A stretch of 5,681 nt of DNA from an uncultured Bacillota bacterium (GCA_937890735.1 CALACZ010000172.1:1-5681); one strand, 5' to 3'; numbered from the stretch's first letter, positions 1 to 5,665 are shown. Program-made: numbers and translations. The notes: generated from the letters alone by a model not told the origin.

Positions 1-572
1 AGCGCGTCGATCACGCCCGCGTTCTCACAGTGAACGCCCGCGATGCCGCCGTATTTTTTGAGCTCCAGCAGCGCCGAGAACAGATCCCGATCGCCGATCA
101 TCATGGCGGGGTAGGTCATGTACATCTTAAAAGACGAGATGCCCGCCTCAAACATCTGCGGAATTTCTGCGCGGATGCCCTCGTTCCAGTCGTCGATGGT
201 CATATGGAAGCCGTAGTCGCAGCTCGTTCTGCCGTCGGCTTTTTTTTGCCAGAGCGACAGCCCGTAGCCGAGCGTCTCGCCCTTGTTCGGGCAGGCGAAG
301 TCGATGACCATCGTCGTGCCGCCGCACACCGCCGCGACCGAGCCGGTTTCAAAATCGTCCGCCGTGGTGGTGTTGCACACATCCAGATCAAAATGCGTGT
401 GCGCGTCGATAAAGCCGGGGAAGAGCAGTTTGCCGCGCACGTCCACGACCTCCGCGTCGCTCGATGCAATGTCCTTGCCGATGAGCACGATCTTGTCGTT
501 GCAGACGAGAAGATCCGCCTGCTGCGACGCGCCCGCTGAGACGATCGTGCCGCCCTTGAATAGCCGTTTCAT
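1..572 (-). CDS. hydA: Dihydropyrimidinase / D-hydantoinase-type amidohydrolase, N-terminal part (cut by window edge)
   Basis: The first 190 codons of a cyclic-amidohydrolase gene are present; the rest lies left of the window (family members are usually about 460 residues). Seen: a short N-terminal beta segment (residues 1-50), then FPGFIDAHTHFDL with the metal-ligand pair H58 and H60, a GGTTMVIDF segment (84-92), GISSFKMYMTYP with K149 at the place of the carbamylated lysine that bridges the two metals, and GVHCEN with H181. These positions nearly match those known for D-hydantoinases and dihydropyrimidinases. The family opens cyclic ureides (dihydrouracil, 5-substituted hydantoins) in the cytoplasm, in reductive pyrimidine breakdown or related pathways. 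The ATG at 572 is preceded by GGAG 11 bases upstream and by a good promoter. Other subfamilies (allantoinase, phenylhydantoinase) are less likely but not excluded, because the substrate loops and remaining ligands are missing. An A8 run lies in codons 109-111. The gene is divergent from the LtaS-like gene, with no obvious functional link. Confidence 0.9.
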   Translation of the reverse strand, partial: MKRLFKGGTIVSAGASQQADLLVCNDKIVLIGKDIASSDAEVVDVRGKLLFPGFIDAHTHFDLDVCNTTTADDFETGSVAAVCGGTTMVIDFACPNKGETLGYGLSLWQKKADGRTSCDYGFHMTIDDWNEGIRAEIPQMFEAGISSFKMYMTYPAMMIGDRDLFSALLELKKYGGIAGVHCENAGVIDA

Positions 573-613
573 ACTGTAATACGCTCCATTCTGTTAAATT
601 TTGCGTGTGTTTT

Positions 614-649
614 CCCCTTCAGTATAGCACGCAGCGCCGGATTTGTAAA
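614..649 (-). promoter_or_regulatory. Sigma-A-type promoter of the hydantoinase-like gene
   Basis: On the minus strand, TTTACA (644-649) is a -35 box matching the consensus at five of six positions. It is separated by exactly 17 bases from TATACT (621-626), a -10 box also matching at five of six. Transcription would start near 614, giving a leader of about 40 bases before the ATG at 572. No clear operator or riboswitch structure is visible in that leader. Confidence 0.75.
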
Positions 650-686
650 TTTCTTCGTGCGCGGAGAAAAAAACCGGCTGCTTCGG

Positions 687-722
687 TTGCAAATTGTGTA
701 AAATTCGTGTAAAATACGCACG
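687..722 (+). promoter_or_regulatory. Probable promoter of the LtaS-like gene
   Basis: TTGCAA (687-692) and TAAAAT (710-715) are spaced by exactly 17 bases and would start transcription near 722, just upstream of the ribosome binding site, so the leader would be only about 20 bases. The nonamer GTGTAAAAT occurs twice, at 696-704 and 707-715, an 11-base period. The first copy could be an alternative -10 region but has no good -35 box. Confidence 0.6.
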
Positions 723-725
723 ATC

Positions 726-731
726 AAGGAG
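726..731 (+). promoter_or_regulatory. Ribosome binding site that sets the start at 742
   Basis: AAGGAG lies 10 bases before the ATG at 742. The same frame is open upstream to an ATG at 694, but that start has no comparable Shine-Dalgarno sequence and would lie upstream of the predicted transcription start. Confidence 0.8.
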
Positions 732-741
732 TGTTTCCGCT

Positions 742-3306
742 ATGAAGCCAAGCCGTTTTGACAAATCCATTCTGCCGCTTCTTGCGGCGTGCCTGCTGCT
801 GCCGGTGTATCTGGAACTGACGCTGCATCTGTTCGTGTACCGCAGCGTGTCGGCACGCATCGTCTACCCGCTGCTGTTTGCGCTGGCAGCGGGCTTTGGC
901 CTGTTTGCGCTCGTGTCGCTGCTGCCCAAAAAGGCGGGCGGCGTCGTTTTGTGCGTGCTGACGGGTATTTTCGTGCTGTATTTTGAAATTCAGTTCGTCT
1001 ATAATTCCATTTTCGGCGAATTTATGTCCGTCTGGCAGGTCTCGTTCGGCACGACCGCCATCGCCAACTTCTATCAGCAGATGCTCTACGGCATCTGGCA
1101 GGCGATCGTGCCGGTGCTCGTTCTCCTGCTGCCGCTGCCGGCGATGATCGCGGCGGTGTGCCGCGGCTGGCTTAGATTACAGCGCCGGGCGTGGATGCTG
1201 CCCGTGGGCGGCGCGGCTTTGATGCTGGCGCTGCATTTCGGCGCGGTAGGCATCATGCGCGCGAGCGCCGCCGGGATGTTCTCGGCGTATAAGCTCTACA
1301 CCGACGCCGGCACGGCGACGGAGATCAGCGTCAAAAACATCGGCTTACTTTCCACCACGCGGCAGGAGTGCAAATTCCTGCTCCTCGGCGCGCAGCCGGA
1401 GGAGGAGACGGAGCTGCTGCCGCAGAGCCAGCCCGCATACGACGGGCAGTATGACCCGGAGGCGTATAATATTTACGACATTGACTTTGACAAGCTCGCG
1501 CAGGAAACGGAGGATGACGCGCTGCGGAAGTTGGATGAATACTTCGCCGCCGCCGAGCCGACTGCCAAAAACGAATACACCGGGCTTCTCAAGGACTATA
1601 ACCTCATCACGATCTGCGCCGAGTCGTTTTCCGACCTGCTCATCGACGAGGAGCGCACGCCCGCGCTCTACAAGCTCGCCACGAACGGCTTTGTGTTCAA
1701 CAACTACTACGGTACGTTCGGCAGCAATACCACCAACGGCGAATACACCATGTGTACCGGGCTGTTCCCCGACCTCACGCGCAGCAAATCCACCGCCAGC
1801 TTCTACGCCTCGCAGAAAAACTATCTGCCGTTTTGCCTCGGAAACGAAATGAAGGAGCGCGGCGCGCTGACGTATGCCTATCACAACTACACCGGCGAAT
1901 ATTACTCCCGCAACGTCACGCACCCCAACATCGGCTACACCTTCAAATCCGCCACCGACGGGCTGGACATCGAGCTGAGCTGGCCGTCGTCCGACCTTGA
2001 GATGATGCAGCAGTCCGTCGCGGATTATGTGCAGGCGGACACGCCCTTCTGCGCGTATTATATGACGTTCAGCGGACACTATCAGTATAACTGGGACAAT
2101 CCTATGAGCGCCAAAAACCGCGCCGTGACCGACGATCTGCCGTATTCCGACCCCGTCAAGGCGTACATCGCCTGCAATATGGAACTGGAGTACGCGCTGG
2201 AATATCTGATGCAGGCGCTGGAGGACGCGGGCGTTGCCGACAAAACCGTCATCGTCCTCACGAACGACCACTATCCGTATGGGCTCAACGAGCAGCAGTA
2301 TAACGAGCTTGCCGGGCACGCGGTCGATACGGTGTTTGAAAAATACCGCAACAGCTTTATTTGCTATGTGCCGGGGATGCACGTCGAGGTCGATACCTAT
2401 TGCAGCACCGTGGACATCCTGCCGACGCTGCTGAATCTGTTTGGGCTTTCGTACGACTCGCGCCTGCTCGCGGGGCGGGACGTACTGTCGCCGGAGGCGA
2501 ATGACTATGCCGTCCTGTCCGACCAGAGCTTCATCACGTCCGACTTTGCCTTTGACGCCTCCACCGGCACGCTCAAGCGCACCGACGGCGGCACGGATGA
2601 CGTGAGCGCCCGCGTTGAAGAAATTTCCGCCCGGATCGCCAGCGCCATGCAGCTCTCCAAGCAAATTCTGGACAATGACTATTACGCCCACGCCATCCTC
2701 GGCGTGCGCAACGCGGACAATACGCTTCAGGAATACCCGTATACCGACATTCCCGAAACATTTTCCCTCGGAATGCTGGACTATTTCTGCCAGAACGGCT
2801 ATATGGACGCATTTTCGGATACGGTGTTCGGCTTTGATATTGACTGCCCATATGCCGAGATGCTCGAGACGCTCTACCGCATTCAGGGCAGCCCGGACGT
2901 GTCCGGCGCGCCGCTGTTCTTTGTGGGCAGCAGCACCCGCACCATGACCGGCGAGTATCAGGACGCCGTCCGCTGGGCGCAGGACAACGGGCTCATCAGC
3001 GACCGCATCGCCCTCATGGACGCCTTCACGCCGCTTCTGCGCAAGGACGCGGCGGTGACGCTGCGGCGCTACGCCGCGATGCTGGGCTACGACGTAACGG
3101 TCGAAGAGCAGACCGTGCGCGACTGGCAGGCGCGCTATCCGGCGCTGACCAGCTCCGAAGCGGCGGCGCTCATCTGGTGCTTTGAAAACTCCATCGCCCG
3201 GCTCGACGGCGAGCTGGAGTCGGTATTCCGCTCGGCAGAGCAGGTCATGCCGCGCTATTATGTGATGAGCATGGTCTATAATTTCCACCTGATATTCGAG
3301 CGCTGA
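742..3306 (+). CDS. LtaS-like membrane sulfatase/phosphoglycerol transferase with C-terminal SLH-like repeats
   Basis: An 854-residue polytopic membrane protein. About five hydrophobic segments (roughly 9-31, 41-61, 66-88, 118-141, 152-174) precede a large domain that should face outside, the LtaS architecture. The alkaline-phosphatase/sulfatase core (about 285-600) shows NLITICAESFSD with metal ligand E294, GSNTTNGEY with probable nucleophile T331, FSGHY with H446, and VIVLTNDHYPYG with D509 and H510. These correspond to the Mn-binding and catalytic residues of lipoteichoic acid synthase, which moves glycerol-phosphate from phosphatidylglycerol to a growing polymer. A related glycan-modifying phosphoglycerol transferase is equally possible. 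The tail (about 674-820) resembles divergent S-layer-homology repeats: one around the LYRIQGSP segment, a clearer one with DAVRWAQDNGLI and TLRRYA, and a degenerate third. Such tails usually bind cell-wall polymer. The protein is longer than typical LtaS (about 650) because of this tail. It appears to be a single-gene transcription unit with its own promoter and terminator. Confidence 0.88.
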   Translation: MKPSRFDKSILPLLAACLLLPVYLELTLHLFVYRSVSARIVYPLLFALAAGFGLFALVSLLPKKAGGVVLCVLTGIFVLYFEIQFVYNSIFGEFMSVWQVSFGTTAIANFYQQMLYGIWQAIVPVLVLLLPLPAMIAAVCRGWLRLQRRAWMLPVGGAALMLALHFGAVGIMRASAAGMFSAYKLYTDAGTATEISVKNIGLLSTTRQECKFLLLGAQPEEETELLPQSQPAYDGQYDPEAYNIYDIDFDKLAQETEDDALRKLDEYFAAAEPTAKNEYTGLLKDYNLITICAESFSDLLIDEERTPALYKLATNGFVFNNYYGTFGSNTTNGEYTMCTGLFPDLTRSKSTASFYASQKNYLPFCLGNEMKERGALTYAYHNYTGEYYSRNVTHPNIGYTFKSATDGLDIELSWPSSDLEMMQQSVADYVQADTPFCAYYMTFSGHYQYNWDNPMSAKNRAVTDDLPYSDPVKAYIACNMELEYALEYLMQALEDAGVADKTVIVLTNDHYPYGLNEQQYNELAGHAVDTVFEKYRNSFICYVPGMHVEVDTYCSTVDILPTLLNLFGLSYDSRLLAGRDVLSPEANDYAVLSDQSFITSDFAFDASTGTLKRTDGGTDDVSARVEEISARIASAMQLSKQILDNDYYAHAILGVRNADNTLQEYPYTDIPETFSLGMLDYFCQNGYMDAFSDTVFGFDIDCPYAEMLETLYRIQGSPDVSGAPLFFVGSSTRTMTGEYQDAVRWAQDNGLISDRIALMDAFTPLLRKDAAVTLRRYAAMLGYDVTVEEQTVRDWQARYPALTSSEAAALIWCFENSIARLDGELESVFRSAEQVMPRYYVMSMVYNFHLIFER

Positions 3307-3328
3307 AGCGCTCTCAAGCGAAAACCGC

Positions 3329-3370
3329 CCGCTCTGCCGGGACAAAATCCCCGGCGGAGCGGACCTTTTT
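3329..3370 (+). terminator. Intrinsic terminator after the LtaS-like gene
   Basis: CCGCTCTGCCGGG (3329-3341) pairs with CCCGGCGGAGCGG (3350-3362), a 13-bp stem with one G-T wobble and an 8-base loop. ACC and five T (3366-3370) follow. It lies 22 bases after the stop codon and isolates the gene from the tRNA promoter downstream. Confidence 0.9.
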
Positions 3371-3384
3371 GCGGAAATTTTTCG

Positions 3385-3412
3385 GGAAATGCAAGAAAAT
3401 GCTTGCATTTCC
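3385..3412. repeat. Perfect 11-bp inverted repeat overlapping the tRNA promoter -35 box
   Basis: GGAAATGCAAG (3385-3395) and CTTGCATTTCC (3402-3412) are exact reverse complements around a 6-base loop. There is no T tract on either strand, so it is not an intrinsic terminator. The right arm contains the TTGCAT proposed as the -35 box of the tRNA-Ala promoter, so it could be an operator, or a structure left from an extended terminator region. Confidence 0.6.
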
Positions 3413-3439
3413 GCCGCAGACCTGATATAATAACCCTCG
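3403..3439 (+). promoter_or_regulatory. Promoter of tRNA-Ala
   Basis: A perfect TATAAT (3426-3431) is preceded by TGA, forming an extended -10 element. TTGCAT (3403-3408) sits 17 bases upstream as a partial -35 box. The start would be near 3438, a few bases before the mature tRNA end at 3445. Confidence 0.75.
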
Positions 3440-3444
3440 CCGAT

Positions 3445-3520
3445 GGGGGTATAGCTCAGCTGGGAGAGCGCATGACTGGCAGTCATGAGGTCAGCGGTTC
3501 GATCCCGCTTATCTCCACCA
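3445..3520 (+). tRNA. tRNA-Ala (anticodon GGC)
   Basis: A complete cloverleaf can be folded. The acceptor stem is GGGGGTA with TATCTCC (3510-3516). The D arm is GCTC/GAGC with loop AGCTGGGA. The anticodon stem is CATGA/TCATG with loop CTGGCAG, giving anticodon GGC at 3478-3480. The T arm is AGCGG/CCGCT with loop TTCGATC. Discriminator A and an encoded CCA (3518-3520) follow. The G3-U70 wobble pair, the known identity element for alanyl-tRNA synthetase, is present and confirms alanine; a second wobble is G5-U68. The tRNA decodes GCC/GCU. Its 3' end is the probable integration target of the adjacent element. Confidence 0.96.
3498..3520. other. Putative attachment-site core (attL/attR) in the 3' end of tRNA-Ala
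   Basis: Tyrosine integrases often use the T-loop to CCA end of a tRNA gene as crossover site and restore that end on insertion. Here an int gene pointing toward the tRNA lies 234 bases beyond the CCA. The exact core cannot be fixed because the matching copy at the element's far end is not in the window, and I found no second copy of this stretch here. Confidence 0.5.
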
Positions 3521-3524
3521 GAAT

Positions 3525-3559
3525 AGTCCTGAAATCTCACGATTTCAGGACTTTTTCTT
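3525..3559 (+). terminator. Intrinsic terminator just downstream of tRNA-Ala
   Basis: AGTCCTGAAATC (3525-3536) and GATTTCAGGACT (3541-3552) form a perfect 12-bp stem with a TCAC loop, running into TTTTTCTTT. It starts four bases after the tRNA CCA and should end the tRNA transcript. If the element boundary is at the CCA, this terminator is supplied by the element. Confidence 0.92.
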
Positions 3560-3606
3560 TACTTTCTCCTGCAAATAATCGACCGCATTTCTACAGTCAT
3601 GCGGCC

Positions 3607-3663
3607 TGACCCAGATTTGACCCAAACGAGCGCGAAAACGCAGTGGATTTATTGAGATTTATT
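3607..3663. repeat. Helically phased short direct repeats between tRNA and int (possible integrase arm sites)
   Basis: TGACCCA occurs at 3607-3613 and 3618-3624 (11-base period), and GATTTATT at 3646-3653 and 3656-3663 (10-base period). An inverted copy of ATTTGACCC (3615-3623) appears as GGGTCAAAT at 3752-3760, across the int stop codon. Short repeats near one helical turn apart between att core and int are what integrase arm-type or excisionase sites look like. The function is inferred. Confidence 0.4.
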
Positions 3664-3715
3664 TGACAAAACAGCACGAATATACCATTCTCCAATCGTT
3701 TTCCGAATATTTTAA

Positions 3716-3740
3716 CGGCGGTTGCAAGTTGCAGCCGCCG
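3716..3740 (-). terminator. Hairpin after int, possible weak terminator
   Basis: CGGCGGTTGC (3716-3725) pairs with GCAGCCGCCG (3731-3740), a 10-bp GC-rich stem with one G-T wobble and a 5-base loop. It starts 15 bases past the int stop. Reading leftward, the stem is followed by TTAAAATATTC rather than a run of T, so termination may be weak. On the plus strand it is followed by CTTTGATTTT, so it could act in both directions. Confidence 0.5.
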
Positions 3741-3754
3741 CTTTGATTTTGGGG

Positions 3755-4909
3755 TCAAATCGCGTTTCGGATTGTGTTTCCGATCGCGTCTGCCGCGCTC
3801 TGTTTCATACCGGGCGTCGAGTGAACGTAGGTGCTGAGCGTAAACCCTGCGCTGAAATGTCCCAGTGTTTCCGACAGCGTCCGCACGTCCACGCCGCTTT
3901 TTAGCGATAACGTCGCGAATGTGTGCCGCATGTCATGAAAACGTACATGTTCTGCACCAATTTCTTTGATGATCCTGTCGTGTAGCCTGCGGAATCCGTC
4001 CGGGTCCCACGTTTCGCCCGTGCGCGGTGACGGGAACAAATATGGATTTGCCGGATGTCTTTCATGCTCCTCTACGAGAAGCTTTACCGTATCTGCTGGG
4101 AGCAACACCGTTCGGATGGAATTGGGTGTTTTCGGCGTACTGATGACCAGTTTCCCATTCTGCCGCGCGACGCTTTTGTTGATGGACAACGTGTGGTTCT
4201 GAACGTCCAAGTCACCCCACCGCAGGGCTAACAGTTCCCCACGCCGCAGACCCGTTGTCAGCTCCAGATACATCGGTGCGAGAATCCCATGCTCCTTCGC
4301 TGCGCTCAGGTACGGACCGATCAATGCTTCGGGCAGGATGTTCATTTCCTTGCGAGTATTTTTCGGAATTTTGCATTTCTTCGCTGGGTTCGCCAGAATC
4401 AACTTTTCTTCCACTGCATGTTCCAGCGCTTTGTTGAGTACTACATGAACGCATTGCACCATGCGAGGACTGAGTCCATGTTCTTTCAGCTCCGGATGGT
4501 TTTTCTTCTGCACACGACCATTTTTGAGCAGCTCGTTGTAAAATTGCTGGATTTGCAGCATTGTCAGCTTTTCCAGCTTCACACCGCCGAGCTTTGGAAT
4601 GATGTGGTGATCGATGGCGTTGTGGTAAAATTCCTTGGTCGAGTATCGCACCTGCGGCTCGACGTAAACGGAGTACCACAGCTCCAGCCACTGTTCGAGT
4701 GTATAACTGCCAGCCTTCACAGGATCGAGTTTTTTGCTGTCCTCAATGGCGGTACGCAGCTTGTCCTTGACCTCTGCCTGTGTCTTACCGAGCACATTTT
4801 TTGTGATTGCTTTGCCGTTTGCATCATATCCGGCAGTGTACCGACCTTCCCAGCGCCCGTCTTTGCGCTTGCGAATATTCCCTTCGCCGTTGGCTCGTCG
4901 TTTCGGCAT
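3755..4909 (-). CDS. int: Tyrosine recombinase / integrase of the mobile element
   Basis: A complete 384-residue site-specific recombinase, normal length for Tn916/phage-type integrases. Seen: an N-terminal arm-binding-like region (about 8-52, with the RKDGRWEGRY pattern and basic flanks), a SAM-like core-binding domain (about 68-175, beginning SYTLEQWLELWY), and a C-terminal catalytic domain (about 190-375). The active-site set is complete: R222 in TTGLRRGE, K260 in STPKTPNS, H325 and R328 in HDMRHTFA, H351 in LGHFS, and nucleophile Y361 in LSTYVHS. It should cut and rejoin attP and attB through a 3'-phosphotyrosine. The ATG at 4909 has AAGGAGG (4918-4924) 8 bases upstream. The gene lies 76 bases downstream of the excisionase-like gene on the same strand and points toward tRNA-Ala, its likely target. 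No frameshift or lost catalytic residue is seen, so the protein looks functional. Confidence 0.96.
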   Translation of the reverse strand: MPKRRANGEGNIRKRKDGRWEGRYTAGYDANGKAITKNVLGKTQAEVKDKLRTAIEDSKKLDPVKAGSYTLEQWLELWYSVYVEPQVRYSTKEFYHNAIDHHIIPKLGGVKLEKLTMLQIQQFYNELLKNGRVQKKNHPELKEHGLSPRMVQCVHVVLNKALEHAVEEKLILANPAKKCKIPKNTRKEMNILPEALIGPYLSAAKEHGILAPMYLELTTGLRRGELLALRWGDLDVQNHTLSINKSVARQNGKLVISTPKTPNSIRTVLLPADTVKLLVEEHERHPANPYLFPSPRTGETWDPDGFRRLHDRIIKEIGAEHVRFHDMRHTFATLSLKSGVDVRTLSETLGHFSAGFTLSTYVHSTPGMKQSAADAIGNTIRNAI

Positions 4910-4985
4910 CGCGTCTACCTCCTTCTCATTTTGTCAGCACACACGATTACCACAAGCACAGCCGAATAGCAAGTCCAATTTCCCA

Positions 4986-5201
4986 TCACGCGCATTTTTG
5001 TTCCTCACACTGCCGATCCAGCCATTCGAGGAATTTTTCCCGCGAGGCAACGATGCGTCTGCCGATTTGGAAAGCCGGGAAACGTTTGTCATGGGCAAGC
5101 TTATAAGCTCCGGCTCTGGAAATTCCAAGGACGCTGGCAACGTCTGTCATGTTCATCATCAAGGGCAATTCTTCCAGCGAATGATATCGTTTCTGGTTCA
5201 T
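4986..5201 (-). CDS. xis: Small excisionase-like helix-turn-helix DNA-binding protein
   Basis: A 71-residue protein whose sequence fits the MerR-like winged HTH of the excisionase/HTH_17 family. NMTDVASVLGISRAGAYKLAHD (about 17-38) forms the helix-turn-helix. FPAFQIGRRIVASREKFLEWLDRQ (about 41-64) forms the wing and closing helix. Such proteins bind att DNA and bias the partner integrase toward excision; some act as regulators of the element. I chose the ATG at 5201 because AGAAAGGA (5207-5214) lies 5 bases upstream. The frame is open further to an ATG at 5219 and a TTG at 5231, but neither has a usable Shine-Dalgarno. The last four residues before the stop include a Cys, and the tail is charged (CEEQKCA). 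Its position directly upstream of int on the same strand supports co-expression. Assignment as excisionase rather than another small HTH regulator rests on family resemblance and neighbourhood. Confidence 0.85.
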   Translation of the reverse strand: MNQKRYHSLEELPLMMNMTDVASVLGISRAGAYKLAHDKRFPAFQIGRRIVASREKFLEWLDRQCEEQKCA

Positions 5202-5438
5202 TGGCTTCCTTTCTCCCATTCCGGGAATCAAAATTGGTTTTTGAATGGCCGAAAAGAATTACTCAGTCGAAGTTTTTCATCCTGTTTTCTTCACGCCGCC
5301 ACGGTGGGCGGACGCGGCGTTTGTGTAGCGCAGACCTGCACAGATGTGTAGTCAGCCCGCAAAACCGCACACATCGGCACGACGCGCCCCACGCCGCGGA
5401 GCAAATGGCTGCGCCGATTGCCCTTTCTACGCCATGCC

Positions 5439-5448
5439 GCAAGTTTGA
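5439..5448 (+). repeat. 10-bp direct repeat GCAAGTTTGA, copy 1
   Basis: An exact 10-base match to 5656-5665. The two copies bracket the palindrome cluster at 5497-5618. Confidence 0.55.
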
Positions 5449-5496
5449 CCGTTAATCACTCCGTCCACAGGCGGCATTGGGGTCAGGGTTCTCCCT

Positions 5497-5532
5497 GCAA
5501 GCTGCGTTTTGGTACCAAAACGCGATGCTTGC
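5497..5532. repeat. Long palindrome / hairpin 1
   Basis: The centre is a perfect 20-bp palindrome without loop, GCGTTTTGGTACCAAAACGC (5504-5523). It is extended by GCAAGC (5497-5502) and GCTTGC (5527-5532), with a 1-base/3-base bulge between the two stems. On single-stranded DNA or RNA it would fold as a long hairpin; as duplex it is a symmetric protein-binding site. No T tract follows on either strand. Confidence 0.85.
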
Positions 5533-5557
5533 GCTTTTCTTGCGCAGCAAGAAAAGC
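5533..5557. repeat. Perfect inverted repeat / hairpin 2, abutting hairpin 1
   Basis: GCTTTTCTTGC (5533-5543) and GCAAGAAAAGC (5547-5557) are exact reverse complements with a 3-base GCA loop. It begins on the base after hairpin 1 ends. It lacks a following T run on either strand, so it is not an ordinary terminator. Confidence 0.85.
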
Positions 5558-5600
5558 CTGAAACGCAGCCTGAGTCTCCTGTCACCGTTTCGTACACCGC

Positions 5601-5618
5601 AGAAAATCTGGGTTTTCT
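5601..5618. repeat. Small inverted repeat / hairpin 3
   Basis: AGAAAA (5601-5606) and TTTTCT (5613-5618) flank a 6-base TCTGGG loop. It is weak alone and noted because it continues the series of inverted repeats. Confidence 0.4.
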
Positions 5619-5633
5619 ACACTTTGGATTCCG

Positions 5634-5654
5634 TAGTCGCTACATTAGTCGCTA
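5634..5654. repeat. Tandem pair of TAGTCGCTA
   Basis: TAGTCGCTA occurs at 5634-5642 and 5646-5654, a 12-base period with spacer CAT. Each unit is itself partly palindromic (TAG...CTA). It resembles a small iteron or regulator-binding pair. Confidence 0.65.
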
Positions 5655-5655
5655 T

Positions 5656-5665
5656 GCAAGTTTGA
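5656..5665 (+). repeat. 10-bp direct repeat GCAAGTTTGA, copy 2
   Basis: An exact match to 5439-5448, starting one base after the second TAGTCGCTA unit. Confidence 0.55.

Noticed and set aside
240..247. An A8 run in the hydantoinase-like coding strand, considered as a frameshift site
   Set aside because: The reading frame carries conserved family motifs both before and after the run, so there is no sign of a real or programmed shift.
30..539. A 169-codon plus-strand open frame opposite the hydantoinase-like gene
   Set aside because: It is antisense to a gene with conserved metal-ligand motifs; the peptide is Arg/Ala/Val-rich and unlike a real protein.
666..689. Possible leftward terminator (AACCG...CGGTT followed by T run on the minus strand)
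   Set aside because: The stem is only 5 bp, and it lies upstream of the hydantoinase promoter, where no leftward transcript is expected.
3298..3313. Inverted repeat GAGCGCTGAAGCGCTC across the LtaS-like stop codon
   Set aside because: The 2-base loop is too tight for a stable hairpin and a much better terminator follows at 3329; it is probably chance in GC-rich sequence.
1345..3540. A 731-codon open frame on the minus strand opposite the LtaS-like gene and tRNA
   Set aside because: It is a mirror of a GC-rich gene with strong third-position bias. Its N-terminal part is the antisense translation of the tRNA (the RDRTADLMTASHALSQLSYTP-type peptide, a well-known artefact), and the real sense gene has clear LtaS motifs, RBS and terminator.
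3403..3609. A 68-codon plus-strand open frame across the tRNA
   Set aside because: It is a translation of the tRNA-Ala itself (the GIAQLGERMTGSHEVSGSIP-type artefact) plus its terminator.
3663..3668. A perfect TTGACA box between tRNA and int
   Set aside because: The only -10-like sequence, TATACC (3681-3686), is 12 bases away, too close for a promoter, and no plus-strand gene follows.
4289..4969. A 226-codon plus-strand open frame opposite int
   Set aside because: It is the antisense shadow of the integrase, with no motifs and no ribosome binding site.
5201..5455. An 84-codon plus-strand open frame beside xis
   Set aside because: It has no ribosome binding site, low protein-like character and no recognisable motif; it overlaps the xis start region on the opposite strand.
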